Origin: Rhizophlyctis rosea
Lineage: Eukaryota > Chytridiomycota > Chytridiomycetes > Rhizophlyctidales > Rhizophlyctidaceae
NCBI GenBank assembly: GCA_027596075.1
Contig: JADGJC010000063.1
Coordinates: 1-64,000, forward strand
Direction: 5' to 3'
Length of the DNA stretch: 64,000 bases
Shown: piece by piece, positions 21,670 through 34,958 of the stretch
How the letters are laid out: each line of letters starts with the position of its first letter
Numbering within the stretch: position 1 is the stretch's first letter
Translations under genes and position numbers: made by a program
The notes under the pieces: model-generated
What the model was told of the DNA's origin: nothing
Databases searched by the model: none
The model's input: the letters and a program-made list of their open reading frames with translations, nothing else

Positions 21670-24600
21670 ATGACTTCCGACTTTGTTGAAGACCCTCACG
21701 TCAAGGCCGACACTGCCGAGAATGGCACTTCTCAGGAAGCGAACGGCAAGGCCGACGCGAACGGCGAATTGTCGGAGGAAGCAATGGCTGAATTGAATGG
21801 TATGGGCGTGGTGCGGGTTTTAGATCGCGTGCTGAAGCGAACGGGCGTCTGATTGATGCAACCTTTGACAGCCGTAGTTGATGAACAAACTTTTACTCTG
21901 AACATCGCTCTACCGCATAACCTGGGCAAGATCAAGCTGCTGGTCGGTTGTTGGTGGTTTGGTACTCAGACTTGCGAGAGCTGGCAGGCGCATCTCATCC
22001 TTTTGCCTTTCCAGGTCCATGCCCACACATCCGTCCACGACATCCGCCAACACATCTTCGATTCGCCCGAAGCCCACTTCTACACATGCTTCTACTTTGC
22101 GTTCAATGGGAAGCGGCTGAACGATCTGACGGATTTGGCGGACATTGAGGGGTTCACGCCGGAGAGTGAGCTGCAGCTCGTTGAAGGTATGTCTTGAGCG
22201 GAACGGATATGTCTGACTTAGGATCGGATTTTGACGGAATCTCTATGCAATCAAAGATGTCTACAATGACCGCGAAGTCCGCGTCCATGTCATCCGGTTA
22301 CGAGAGTTGTTGACGAACTTCCAGCCGCCAATTCCGACGTTGGGGCTTGATCAGGCTATTTCATATCTGCCGGCGGTGGGAGGGGATGTTGGTGAGTGGC
22401 ACCATCCAATTGCACGAGTAGGTGAGCGTTGTTCATATCCCACATCTCACAGATCTTTTGGGCGGCTTGGCTGTGGCTCCCGAGAAGAAGAAGAACAAGA
22501 AGAGCGCAAGCGGCAAATCAAAACAAGACACATCAGGACAAACCGCTTTCCAGCAATACTCCTTCGACCCCGCAGACCACCAGTCAATATCTGGATTGCT
22601 ACCGGACGCAGACGAACAGCTAGAACCATGCCTCTACAACCTTGCGCTTTCGTCATGGAACCCACCTCCATACCACCGCCGCATGGCTGGTGACATCCTG
22701 TACCTCACCGTAACGACCCTGGAGAAGGAGACGGTCCACATTACCTGCTCAGCATCAGGATTCTACGTCAACCAATCAACGGGGAAGGACTTTGATCCCA
22801 CACCGAGACCTAAATCATGCCATAACCACACTCTCCCTGCCACGCTTTCACGTCTCAGTCCCTTGTTTGCTCTCAAGTACGCTCGTTTGCAGGACGCCGT
22901 TGGCAAACGGCATCCGTACGAGTACATCATGACAGCTACACCGTCGTACCCTTGGCTCGTCCGACCGCGCCAACATTCCAGTGATTCAGGACGGATTGTG
23001 GACTTTTGTCTCAATTCTGCGGAGGCACTTGAGGGTTTTGTGTCGAGGGATTGGAATGAGGACCTTCAGACTGCGCGTGAACTACCGGGGTCGACACCCC
23101 AGGAACGCGTTCAAAGGGATTCGGCTATCGCGAAAGCCCACGCGGACTTTGTGGAAGCTGCCTCTCGTGGCGTAGTCTCCATCATCAACGGATCCGTCCC
23201 CTCCATGAACCCCATGGACCCCCTCCCCCAACAGATGTACCTCCACAACAACATCTTCTTCTCCCAACAATCTTCCGACCAATTCGACCAAGTAGGCGGC
23301 AAGGCAGCCTCCCACGCCGCCGTATCAAAAGACGTCGACGGCGTTCAGCTGGTCGCTAATTTGGAAGTTGAGGGACTCCACACGCTTGGAACGGCCGTGG
23401 TGGATTATAAGGGGCATCGGATTGTTGCGCAGACGATTATTCCGGGGATTTTCAAAAAGGCTCCTGGGGCGGATGGGAGCATTGAGTATGGGAGTGTGGA
23501 TAGTGGGAAGGTTGTGCGGAGTGAGAGTGGGTTTCATGGGGTTGCGGAGAAGGTTGCTGCGCCGTTGCATTTGGCGGAGCATGAGGTTGAGGATGGGGAG
23601 GGAAAAGTACATAAATTATGGACGTCGGTTGAGTCTAAGGTTTGTTTTTTTTTGGCCTTCATTTCTCCTTTGGCGATGCTTCTGCCGTAGCCATTTTTCT
23701 GATTCTGATACCCATAACATTACAGGGCATCAAAGGCGACGACGGCCGGCGGTACCTGCTTGATTTGTACCGCGTGACGCCGGTGGACATCATGTTCCAG
23801 GAAGAAGTTGAGAAGGAAGCCGAGACGAACCCGTACCCGCATAAGATGACGTTGTTGAGGATCGAGATGGTGGATTACTTCTATGAGTATAAGTTGAGGG
23901 AGTGGTTGAAGAATCAGAAGGTTGGTTTTTGGGGATTTTGGGGTTTGGGTAGGGGAATTTTGATGCAAGATTTGTGTTTTGGGTTTTTTGGTTGATGTGG
24001 CTTTTTTTGTTTTTGTTTTTTTAGGCAAACAAGGAGGCGGAGGGGAAGGCGGAGGGAGAGAAGGAAGGGGAGAAGGAAGGGGAGAGCGAGGGAACGGAGG
24101 AGGAGAAAGAAGATGGGAAGGAAGCGAATGGGACGAGTAGTACCGCTTCTCCGGAAACCAACACGCCTGCTGAGAACTCAACCGAAACACCCACCCCGAA
24201 ATTCCACCTAACACTCAACCCTGACGTCTTCACCCCCCTTAAACTCCACGGCACGCCCGAGAGTATTAAGGAACAAGAAGACACCGTTAGGGAAGCGTCG
24301 AACTTTTTGAACACTAATGGGATAAGCCGCTTGGTTGTTGATCTGGTGGATAATAGTTCTAACGTGCCAGTGGATGGGGAAGGGTTGACGGGGTGTTTCC
24401 ATCGACATGGAGTCAATATGCGGTATTTGGGGAATGTAGCGATATTTTTTGAGCAGTATGGGGAGTTGAGTGCTAGGTATTTCAAGGTGGGTTGTGGTTT
24501 TGTGGTATTTGTTTTGGTGGCAGCGGGGGATGGGGTTTTTGGATGTGTGAGTTTTGACTTTTCGCTCTCTTTTTTGTTGGTCGATAGGCACTGTGTACGC

Positions 24601-26275
24601 AAGAAATGGTCGCGCGGGCCGCGAAGCATATTTTGAGGGAGTTGTTGGAGGCGACGCCGGGGTATTTGGTTGGGGATTGTGTTTCGCATTTTTTGAATTG
24701 TTTGTTTGCTGGGGAGGATAAGAGTGTTGGGTATGAGTGTTCTTCTATTCATAAGAAGGTAGGTTTGTTTCATTTGAAATACCGCTGTTTGTTTTTTACT
24801 CTGTCACAATTGCCTGTTTTCTCACCCGCCTCCGATTAACCCCCCTCCCACCCACCAGCTCGCAACAACCTCAACACCCTACGCAAACCTCACACCTTCC
24901 ACCCTCCACGCCCAAATCCGAGCGGAAACGAAGAAAAGGTTCAGATATGAAGTCCAGGAAGACTTTTATTTGCAGAGGCGGATCCCGACGTTGCGGAGTA
25001 TTTGTTTAAAGGTTGGGATTCAGTTGGGGATGAGGGAGTATCAGTGGGATGGAGGGGTTGAGGGGAGGATTTTCAGGAGTGAGGATGTTGTGAATTTGTA
25101 TCCAGTTGTCAAGAGTGGGGAGCCGAGGGCAGCCTTCGCCGAAGAAGCCCTCGAACACGGACGGATCAGTCTCGCGCAAAATGAGAGAGCAACGGGGGTG
25201 GAGCTTTTGAAGGAGGCTGCGTCGATATATGAGCAGATTTATGGCCCGATTCATCCGGATACTGCGCGGCCGTACCAGAGTCTTGCTATGTTGAGTCATC
25301 AGGAGCGGGATTTTGAGAGTGCGAAGGCGTGGCAGAGGAAGGCGTTGCTTGTTAGGGAGAGGACGGGTGGGTTTGATGATGCGGATACGTTGCAGCAATA
25401 TGTGAGTTGTGTTTTGCTTTCCTATGTGAGGACTGTGGAATTGACTTTCGTCATGTTTCTGTTGCAGATGAACCTGGCGTACTTTGAATATTCGTCTGGG
25501 AACCCGCATCTTGGATTGAAGTATATGCATCATGCGATGAAGCTTTGGGAAGTGTCGATTGCTGGTGGCATGCATACCGATTCGGCATCCGCATACGTAA
25601 GTTTCGGCACTCTCCTCCCACATATCCCCCTCCTTCCTCCCATCCTTACACACCACACAGGCCAACATCGCCGCCATGCTCGAAAACCTCAAAGACCACG
25701 CCTCCGCCGTGAAATTCTACGAAAAGGCCGCAGAAATCAACGAGACGCTGTTAGGGAAAGACAACATGATGACAATTCTGAGTCGGGAGAGTCTTGTGAA
25801 GGGGTATTTTTTGAGTGGGGAGTATCGGAAGGCATTGGGTGTGCAGAAGGGGGTGTATAATTATTATCGGGAGCATTTGGGGGAGGATGTTGAACGGACG
25901 AAGGAGGCGGGGGTTATTTTGGGGACGTTGACGCAGCAGGCTGTCATGGGGGTGAGTTGTCATCTTGCATCTGATTGATTAGTACTTTTTTCAGTGAATT
26001 GCTTTTCATGAGTGTTCCGCGTTTGTGAACAGGCACGGAAGGAGAAGATGGATGCGGCGGAGAAGGTGAAGGCTAAGAAGCCTTCTACGCGGAATAAGCA
26101 GGCTGCTGCTGCGGCGGCGGCGGCGGCGGGGGGAGGGGTGAGTGGGGGATCTAGTCCTGGGAGTGGGACTGAGGATGTGAGGAGCATTGAGCAGCTTTTG
26201 AAGTTTATTGGGGAGCCTGCGGGGGTCGTTGGGAGTGCTGTGGGGAAGAAGAAGAGGGGTGGGGTGGGGTTGTAG
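21670..26275 (+). CDS. CLU1: Clustered mitochondria protein (Clu1/Tif31)
   Basis: Twelve exons (21670-21799, 21872-21942, 22015-22186, 22257-22391, 22453-23639, 23726-23920, 24025-24486, 24588-24758, 24859-25401, 25468-25596, 25661-25951, 26033-26275) join in phase to 1242 residues, a normal length. The order is: ubiquitin-like CLU N-domain (TFLNIALPHNLGKIKLL type strands, HTSVHDIRQHIFDSPEAH, GFTPESELQLVE); the CLU domain (residues about 330-560, FFSQQSSDQFDQVGG, YRVTPVDI, MTLLRIEMVDYF); an eIF3-p135-like region (ISRLVVDL, LTGCFHRHGVNMRYLG); then TPR-like repeats (YGPIHPDTARPYQSLAML, DHASAVKFYEKAAEIN). Clu1/Tif31 keeps mitochondria evenly distributed and binds mRNAs for mitochondrial proteins; in yeast it also copurifies with eIF3. 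An Ala/Gly run lies near the C-terminus. Exon 4 uses an AAAG acceptor and is the least certain junction. Confidence 0.93.
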
Positions 26276-29200
26276 AATGTTTTTTAGATGATGAGTTGGC
26301 GTAGGGGTTTAGATGGCTTGTGGAGGACAAGCGTCGAGGTTCCTTCTTGTTTATATTATTTAGCTTGTTCGATAGAACCAATGATTTCATTTCGGAGGAT
26401 GGGATTAGATTTGTTTTGTGTGGCTGCCATCGGCCGGCCGCCATGCGCAATTTATGACAGTGAGGCAAACCCGCCAAACCTCATTTTGTGTATTTCATGA
26501 AGCGGAGATGGGATTGCACTACTCAACCATTCACTTTGATGGACCCCACCCTGCGTCGGTATGGGTGGGAAAGGGGACCGGGAAAGTATTAGTAAGAGTG
26601 TCAAAGGCTATGGTCAATGCTCATTGCTTTCCAAGGCCAGATGTTGCACTTGCAAGAGTTGCAATTGTCCCAGTCTGGACCACCATACCAGCATTCCCCT
26701 TTATTCCGCAAGCATGCATACAACGTAGTAATGGGATCCCCATGATGGCGAAGGACGAAGAGGAATATAGTAAGCAGACAATTGCTACGTTGACCATCAG
26801 GCCAAAGTTGATAACGAGCAACTTGCCAACCAAAATCACTGACGCCCGCGGCTCAGATGTGGCCCATCTGTTGGAACGGTCGACCATCCAGAGCTCCCAC
26901 CTCCCAGCTCCCTCGCATAAAGACCGACCGGTCAAACCATGGTACGTGGCAGAACCATGGTTTGACCATAGAAGGCTATTTTTTGAGGCAACCCAGCCAG
27001 GATCAATCCCATAGCACTGATGGCTTCATCACAGCTAGGACACCTCCGAACCCCCTTAGAGAGCGAAAATTCAACACCGCCCGTTGAAATTTTCACCTCC
27101 GTCCATACTATCATCGAATGACCTGACCATCTGCCTTTCCATAGAATACTCCAATCATGTCGGAAAACACAGAAAACACTCCTCCTCCACATCTCAAACG
27201 GTCGTCACAGCCCATTGGAAACACCCCCCCTGACCCTCCCAATTGCCGGACCCCTCCAACTCCCACGCTCAAGAAGGGCCCGCGCAACTCGATGCACATT
27301 ACCTCTCATCATGTGCCATTACGTTCTCATTACCAACCCATCACAGCTGTGCAACGATGGTGTCACAGAGAGCAACGTGGTTGAAGTGAAGCGCTAACTC
27401 CCGAGGGAACCCAACCCTTCTTCATCATTTGATTCATCAAAGATTCAGCTCGAGGCTCCATATGCACAGTTCCGCTGACATTGCTCTCTTTCGCTCTTTG
27501 AAGAAGTGCCAGCCTCTTGCACAGTTGGTTGTTTTGAACGCCGCTGGTCGTATATTCCCCAATGTTGTCCGCGCCCTTTCATATTTCACAGAAGAGCAAT
27601 CTGCCAAGCGGGATCGGCGACACTGGCTTTGTAGTTTTCGCCATTGATGCACCCATTCGACGTCCATTCCCTCCATGAAAATCGCCGGTGTAAAGTGGCC
27701 GATCATCATGAACTAACACGCTCAAGGTTTTGTTTTCTCCCTATCATGCCCCTTATAATATCCGCCTCTGGCGTCGCAGATGTTGAACCCGCTATCCCTT
27801 CGGCGCCTCTACCCCATACGCATCAACCTTTTCACGAATCGAGCGACGTTATCACGAGTCGAGCGGCTGACACGAGAATATTGACATGAGAGACTGACCA
27901 GACGATTGGGATCATTGGCTCCACATTTGGGCCAGTAACTACGTTATTCATGGACAACTTTATGAATGTTGCGAACGGGCTGTTCAGGACATAATAAGAT
28001 TCATGGGCTTTTCCGATCCAACTTTCTTTCTGTTTCAAGTGTGGTGATCATCTAAGCAGGGCCTCATGAACAATTGTCACGGTGGGGTATCCCATGGTGG
28101 CATCCAAATGTCTTCTTCGTACAGGACGTGTCCCCATAATGGTTGTGTGTATGTATCTCGACCTTGAGCTCTTGTGAGTTACATCCTGAAGTTCCGGAAG
28201 CCCCTGAAGATAACTTGGTCATCGTTCAATGCGAAGTGCCTCCGACGAATGAGATCAACACCAAGCATGCCGCTGACAATACCACAACGGAATAGATATG
28301 GAAGCTGAATATACACTATCTATAAAATATGTACAAAATCCTACTAGCACCTTGGACTAAATCCCCAGAGTCATACTACACTCAAGAATTTGAAAGCCAA
28401 CAACTTCCCCCGCAGACGAAATATACATTCCTACACAGCTACTCTCAGTGGCCTCCATCGCAATACTTAGCATGCATCGGCTCGGTATTACCAATCTCTA
28501 ACACATCCCCGCCCAGGAAGTACTCCAAAGTCCTGAATTCAGTTGCAAGGTGAATTCAGGTTGCGCAACACAAGTGAGGAAAGCTAGCCTACCAATCATC
28601 CAGGGATCGCAACCCAAAGATTCCAGTCAATGTCGCATTATGATATTCCATGCGTACACAGTGTTGAATGGTGGTGTGAGTGAGGTGTTGTCGTTGAAGA
28701 CGAGGAAGTTTTTGCCCTTGACGATTGTGACAACTCTATGAGTGTCTGTTGAGGGCGCTTGTGACGGCAGCAAGGAAGGAGGGGAAGTCACAGCGTTGTT
28801 GGTCGCGTCCGTGGTGTAAGACGTGATCATCCTAAAAGTGAGTAATACCGTTGACAACAATTGGGTGGTCGTGGCGCCTGTTATTGGGGTCGCGGCCGCG
28901 GATGTGTTGAGACCACATTTGAGGGTCTGTCGAGGGGTTTTACAAAGGAGAATCTGAGAACGCCAGAACAGTTGCAAACTGCGATTATGTGCGACCCCAC
29001 CGTTTGCGCAAAGCCACACATCAGTCCACATATGTTTACATTGCATTAGACCAATATCTGTCAAAACAACTAGCTAAGCGAGCTAATGACCTAACAAGTC
29101 CGGACTGTCGGTCAGCAAGTTATAAACAATTTGATTTATTTTACAGAAGATGGGATTAGATTTGGGCTTTCTTTTTGAAATGTTGGAGGTGATATTATGA

Positions 29201-30576
29201 TGTTCAAACGTACGGTGCCTTATCTGTGTGCAGTTCAGACTGGGCTACCTTTCTACCTTACCTTCGGCATTGATTGAATCTGATTTGGCAGTTGTCGGTA
29301 AAGAGTCCCTCAGACTCACTCTTCACTCTGCAAAGTCCAGGGTCCTTCTACAGGTTGCACGCTGCAAGCTCAGGGTCCTTCTCCCGGAGGACTGAAGTAC
29401 CTACTTACATGACTCACCACTGAGTGGCTGCTTCCATTTATGCATGACTTTGCCACAAGATGACCGTCCGCACGTGATTGGAAATGGGCAATTGGGGCCA
29501 CACAAATTTGTCGCCCCTGGCCTTGAGTTGATGAGTGACATGACACACCCATCGTCATCGGGTCATGCACCTCGGAGGCGGCGGTGGGAGGCGGTCAGGG
29601 CCTTGATGTGAGCCCCGGCAAATCGGTGCAGCCTCATACAAGGCTTACAAGCCCAATGATCCAAATGCAAATCCAGGCCAGGGCCCAATGACAGCCTCTT
29701 GGATTGAGACCCCAGAGTGGCCTCCCTTTGATGAGTCCCCAGTAGTGTGGATGAGTGAGTGCCACACAAGGAGGTCTGACTGTTTGGCACCCTAACAGAA
29801 GCAAAGGAATGTGAGGCTGGATCACTCAGACACACCGCACATCCCCTTGGACTTTCGCTGTTGTTTGCTTGGATTTTCACACCATTCTCACGATAGGTAA
29901 AAATAAGGTGCAGCAGTGCAGATACCCTCCTTCCCTCTTCTACAATAACAATTCAGAAAAGGGTCTGCAATATCATAGTCAACGAGAGAAGAGAACCCTC
30001 GATATTAGAAAGGACAAAGAGTGTCTGTCGCAACAATTTTACAGACGACTACACTCTATCCCTGACGCGAAAAGAACACTTCCGTTATCGAATCCTGATC
30101 CTGTTAGCGTGCTTTCCCACGCTCAATTCCCACCTCTACCCGAACCCTACAGAAGGTGTACCTTACCCTTACAAACTTCCTCATTTCGCTTATTGGTAGG
30201 TGGTTTGGTGGATGGCGTCCCCCTTGGAGGTACACAAGCAAAGAATTTTTTTCCATTCCCGAAAGCTGATTCGTCAATCCTTCGTTCGCAAAATTTGCAG
30301 CTTACAACTTCTCGCAAGCACAAGGCGACTTGAACAACTCCCACCTCCACAATACCTCCTTCCCTCCTTACCGCCTCCCCCTTACACAATTCAAAGGGTC
30401 GATTCCGGTCATCACCCGTGATTCGTCTCCCACACCTTCCCGACTGGCACCTACAGCTCAGTGGCGCTCATTTCGGAATCACCACGACAACAGTCACGTG
30501 ATGAGTTTGAGCGACTGGTCAGAATATAACACAACAACATCATTATCAACATCATCGATTCCCGTACCCAATAACG
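26276..30576. other. 4.3-kb stretch without a convincing gene
   Basis: I see no exon with domain or splice support. Weak candidates are a Pro-rich start at 27157 (MSENTENTPPPHLKRSS), a Ser/Thr-rich minus-strand stretch at 28630-29064 with a possible intron (acceptor near 28833), and a 198-residue plus-strand frame at 26418 that has no domain. One 14-bp perfect hairpin lies at 26930-26967. A short direct repeat (CAGGGTCCTTCT) occurs near 29336 and 29370. The right end is the upstream region and possible leader of the Q-rich gene. Confidence 0.4.
26930..26967. repeat. Perfect 14-bp inverted repeat with 10-nt loop
   Basis: The left arm GGTCAAACCATGGT (26930-26943) is exactly complementary to the right arm ACCATGGTTTGACC (26954-26967). 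The loop ACGTGGCAGA separates them. No T-run follows, and no coding gene adjoins it. It could be a protein-binding palindrome, an excision footprint, or a structured RNA element. Confidence 0.85.
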
Positions 30577-32462
30577 ATGTCCATCGCGTTCAAACAGCAT
30601 TTCCATCAACAACAACGCTCTGCTTCTCCTGTTCCGTCTCAAGGTCGGTCGGCACAACAACAATTTCAACAGCAACAACAACAACAGCGAGGAAAGAACA
30701 TGCAGAGACAGCAGAAGAGAGATAATAGTCCGCATAATAGTCAGGCTGCTTTGAATGTCTCTCGTAAGTGTTGGGTGAAGTTTTAATTGAAAAAGGGACG
30801 CGGTTGGTGGGAGTGTAGAAGGGGGATGAGGAGGAAACTTGCAAGCTCATCATTCTTGATTTCTGCAATTATCAGTGCTGGTCAAGAAGCGCAATCGAAG
30901 TGGCAACACCAACAAGAAGTTGCAGGCAGTGCAGGGCGATACCGAGCAGGCAGCAGAAACATCTTTAACCCAAATCCCCTCCGTCACCACATCATCCGCA
31001 CCACAGCAAGAGAACCAACAACGAAACGGAAACTCGCGAAACCAACGATACCCTCAACAACAACAGCAGCAACAACAACTACCACGCCAACAGAATCAGA
31101 AACAGCAGTCTCAGCTGGGGTCGCTATTGCAGACGGCCAAAGAGAAGGCTGGGATCATTGGAGAAGCGGAGGGCGCTGGGAAGTCGGGGATACCGGGCAT
31201 ACTCAACGTGCCACGAGGAGTTTTCCAAAATGAGACAACCGGGAGGAAGGGTCCAAATAACCAGAAGAAAGTCAACATCCCACCAAATGCAGTGGTGGTC
31301 CGACCTTCACAACCGAGGCAAACTGCATCTGCTCCGCCGGCATTGGCGGATTCAACGACAGAGGGGCCGACGCCACATGGGGATGGCTCAATTGGCCGGA
31401 GGAGGCGGCAGAGGCGCAAGCGCGTTGCTGAGCGGTCCGATATTTTGAAGGAGGCGGAAGCGGGATCGTCTAGTGACGAGAAGAATGAAGCTGCGCCAAC
31501 GATCATTCCCAGCGTGATGCAGAATGTTCACATCATTCCGCTGGTATCACCTCCAGAGGACGCTAGGTGAGTTGCCTCTGTGCAAGTTTTTGTCATCACA
31601 TTATCAATTGAACAGTCCTGTCCACAGACCGTCCATGCCCCGCCGGCGCCTCAGCGCGCCCGACGCAACCATGCTCCAAGCCCAATCAGAAGCCCTCTCC
31701 CGCGCCCCCGACAGCGCCCGCTCCACCCGCACCGCCGACCGCCTCTATGCCGGCGCCAACTTCCAAAACTCACCCGCGGCAAGCAATCTCCCCATCCCTG
31801 TCTTCTCCACCCGTCAACAAACCCCAACCTCGGCCTCGGCCACGAACACCATGAGCGACATGCTCCCGCGCAGCTACGAGTCCACCTCGGTGCCGAATTC
31901 CTTCTTCGGCATGCATCATCATACTGGGTTTTCGGGTTTTGGGCCGACGAGGACGCCTAGTCATGAGGTTTTGAGAGTACAGTTGGAGCATTCGCCTACA
32001 CCCCCGCCGAGGACGCATGATTCTTTGAATCGGCATCAGAACACGGCGGAGACGGAGATGTTCTCGATGGAGGATGATCACCGCGACACTCACCCGCGAA
32101 CCACGGACGCCGACCTTCGTAAGAAATCGCGCGAGTTGCTTTCACTTCTCAGCGGCGCATCCCGGTCCGCGCCTACTTCGGGTGACGCGTCCCCGTTACG
32201 GTCGTCACAGACGTCATCGCCAGTTGGGTTTGCGGACCCGTTTGCGGATCCGAGGGCGGCAGGGGAGGAGAGACTCGGTGGGATGCAGATGCAGAAGCCG
32301 GTTGCGGTTAGGGGGGCGTTTGGACAGCAGCAAGAGAGTGAGTCGCCGTCGCCGCCGCAGCAGCATGGGGTGTTACATCATCATCAGCAGCACCAGCAGC
32401 AGGATCATAACGTGTTGGCGCAGATTAGCCAGAATTTGAAGAATATGTTGAAGATTAATTGA
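30577..32462 (+). CDS. Q-rich, intrinsically disordered protein
   Basis: Three exons (30577-30763, 30876-31566, 31616-32462) join in phase to 574 residues. I do not recognise a family. The N-terminus is Gln-rich (QQQFQQQQQQQRG near 28-41; a second Q run near 125). Basic clusters are RKKRNR-like near 63 and GRRRRQRRKRVAE near 228. Phosphosite-rich Ser/Pro segments follow (RPSMPRRRLSAP near 297; DPFADP near 500). It ends with a His/Gln stretch and a short amphipathic helix (LAQISQNLKNMLKI). No membrane span or enzyme motif is present. The composition suits an RNA-binding or condensate-forming regulator, but that is conjecture. The splice sites are canonical (GTAAGT, GTGAGT), which supports a real gene. 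Confidence 0.7.
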
Positions 32463-33676
32463 GTGAGATGGGGAGTCTGTGGAGGCGGGGACTCGATGGG
32501 AGGGGGGTGCGGTTTGGGTAGGGAGGGGTGGGAGAGAAGGTGGGGGAGGGTTGGAGTGGTCTAGTTTGCGTTTTTTTTTTTTTTTGCTTGCTTGGGATGG
32601 TACAATTCCTACATGTAGATAGTTTGTTTGATTTTTTTCTTTCCCCCTTTTGTTTTTTGGTTGTGTTTTCTATTTTCATCTCTTTTTATGCGTCTTTTGC
32701 TTTTCCTTTCTCTTTTCCCGCCGTGTTGCATAATTTCCCTTTCTAGTCCCTCTTTTTCCTTTTCCTAGCGTTTTTTTGATTTAGCTTGTACATTTTGAAC
32801 CCCCCTTTTCTTTCTTGTGCTAGTGTTGTGGTTGGGGTTCTTTTTCGGGATTTGGTGCATCGGGTCATGGGGAGGGGGCTTTTGGAGGGGGAGTTTTTGT
32901 GGAGGGGAAGGTGTTTGGAGGGGTGTGTGGGGAGGGTCGGTTATCGCGGTTGGGTTTCGGGAGGGGCGAACTTGGGTGGGATCGGTGTGGGTGGGATTGT
33001 CAGGTGGGAAGCTCTTTGCGGTGTCAGGATGGGGATCGGTGGAGGGTAGTGCGTGTTGCGTGCACTGGGAGCGTAGAATTGTTTTTCGGCTTGAGGGGTC
33101 GTGAGGTGTGGAGAGGAGATTGGCGGTCAATTTTGCGCCTTAGCTGTGTTTAGATGAAGATGAAAACAGCAGGAGTGCATCTATGATGATTTAGCGATGC
33201 GCAGTTCTTTTAGTAGAAGCTACAATAATAATGGCTTTGTGCGTTTTTGATTGCCGCGAAAAATACGCCTGATCATCTCTTTTGGTTGATGCTAAATAAT
33301 GATACATCTTGGTTCACCTTTGGGTGAAGGCCTCATTGTTCCACACTAGTTCTTTATTTATCGTTGTTTTCGTTTTGTTTTGTTTTGAGGGTGCGCTTCC
33401 TACTCTATGGTTGACTATCTAACCTCCACCACCGAAGTCCTACTTTCTTAATGGTGTCCCTAACCTCCAAGATATTGCGCTACACTAATACTGGCCATCC
33501 CACTCACCAAACTATCAAATCCATTCCCCGCCTTTTGGCATTACAGCACCCTTTCCGGACTTCTTTTCACCAGCCCCATCCGAGCACTACAGTCAATCTG
33601 ACCGTTCCACCAAAGAAGCCGGACTATCTAGATGGAAACGCCGTATCAGAGGTTACTCACGTCATCTGAACCCGCA
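32463..33676. other. Convergent 3' intergenic region, T- and G/T-rich
   Basis: About 1.2 kb between the stops of two convergent genes. It holds a T15 run near 32571-32585, several T-rich tracts to 32780, then G-rich sequence. No exon is supported. The T-rich tract may serve as the 3' end region of the Q-rich gene. Confidence 0.4.
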
Positions 33677-34958
33677 CTAACTTCTACTATAAACCCCAAC
33701 ACACTCCTCGCCCGCAATCCTCCACCGCCACACAAAGCCCATGCCTGCTACAAACCCTCCCACGGCGCTGGACTGTAGTGTTGAATCTGTGAGGGTGAGG
33801 GTGATTGAGGAGGCCCCGAGGGCTGGGAGTGCGGAGAGGGATGAAGGGGGGAGGGGCAGGGAGGGAGGTGCGGTGGTTAGGAGTTGGGGACATGGACAGG
33901 AGAGTTGGGGTTGCGGGAAGGAGGAGAGGGTTGGGTTGATGGTGAGAGTGAGGGAGAAGGTGGGAGTGCAAATTGGGCTGGTGGGGAGGTGAGGGTAGTG
34001 TGATGAGTGGGGATGAATTTGGTTTGAGACTGAGATTTGGTCCACCGTTCGCTACATATTTAATGGTCGATACTCACCCACACCGCCCAACACCATCATT
34101 GCGATCGCATACCATGCTTCCAGGTTCTAAGGTGTACGTCCCGATGTAATCTTCCACAGAATACGCCTCACCATTCAAAGGCCACCCTTTTGCACGAGCG
34201 GCTGCATCGCCTGTCGTCCCACTTCCTGTTGTGGCACCAGCAACCCCACCACCAGTTGCAGCACTAGTTTGTACAACTGTTCCCTCACATGTCACACCGT
34301 TGGCAAACGACGCCGCCACTGCAACGCTTAAGGGAGTTACCGCTGACGGGAGGGTAAGAGTGCGTAAGGTTATTGATACCGTGCTGTTGGTGTTGGTTGT
34401 TGTGAACGAATATGAAGTTGATGTTGAGAGGATTGTTGGGAAGGGTTGGAGGAGGGGGAGGGGGCATGTGCAGTTTTGGAGGGTTGTGGGGAAGGATATG
34501 AGGAGGCCGTTTGAGGTTGGGCGGATTGCGAGGGAGGTTGTGCATGTGGTTCTGGTGGGAGGGGGTTTTGATTAGGGTTGGCGTGAGGGATGGATGGTGT
34601 GGGGAGATTTATGAGGGGCTTACGCGCAGATAAGGGATGTGCTTCCGACTCCGCTTGCTGTGCTGGTACATGTCATACCCTCATCAGAGGTTGTGCCATA
34701 TGTGCCAACGAAGAGTGTTTGTAGAAATGGGTTCAGGTCTGGTATGCCTTGCATGGGGGTGTATAGTGGGATGACTTCCATTGATGGGAAGGTTGCGGAG
34801 ATTGTTTCTGTTGGGAGGTCGTCCGAGAGGAGTTGGCGTTTCTGGTGGTCATGTTGGTGAGGGGTGTGTATGGGACGGTGGTGGATTGCTGCGGTGTTTG
34901 TTGAACCAATGAAGAGGAGGGTGAGGATTGTGAGGGTTGGGAGGGAGAGTTGATGCAT
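33677..34958 (-). CDS. Secreted Thr/Ser-rich protein with paired Cys modules
   Basis: Three exons (34958-34624, 34551-34078, 33977-33677) join in phase to 369 residues. It opens with a signal peptide (MHQLSLPTLTILTLLFIGS), then a dibasic site (HQKRQ) that might be cleaved. Two related Cys segments follow: one near residues 105-150 (SLICATTCTTSLAI, then NCTCPLPLLQPFP), and one near 270-310 (GRCGPICTPTFSLTLTI, then LSCPCPQLL). Between them lies a Thr/Gly-rich stretch. The second segment appears to repeat the first (C-x2-3-C, about 25-35 residues, C-x-C-P). No enzyme motif or C-terminal GPI signal is evident. An extracellular or cell-wall role is inferred from the signal peptide only. It is head to head with the MFS gene, about 220 bp apart. 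Confidence 0.68.

Noticed and set aside
26418..27014. A 198-codon plus-strand frame
   Set aside because: No domain, no splice context, and it runs through the palindrome; composition looks like chance.
28627..29064. A secreted protein gene on the minus strand
   Set aside because: There is a possible intron, but no signal peptide, no conserved Cys pattern and no clear start.
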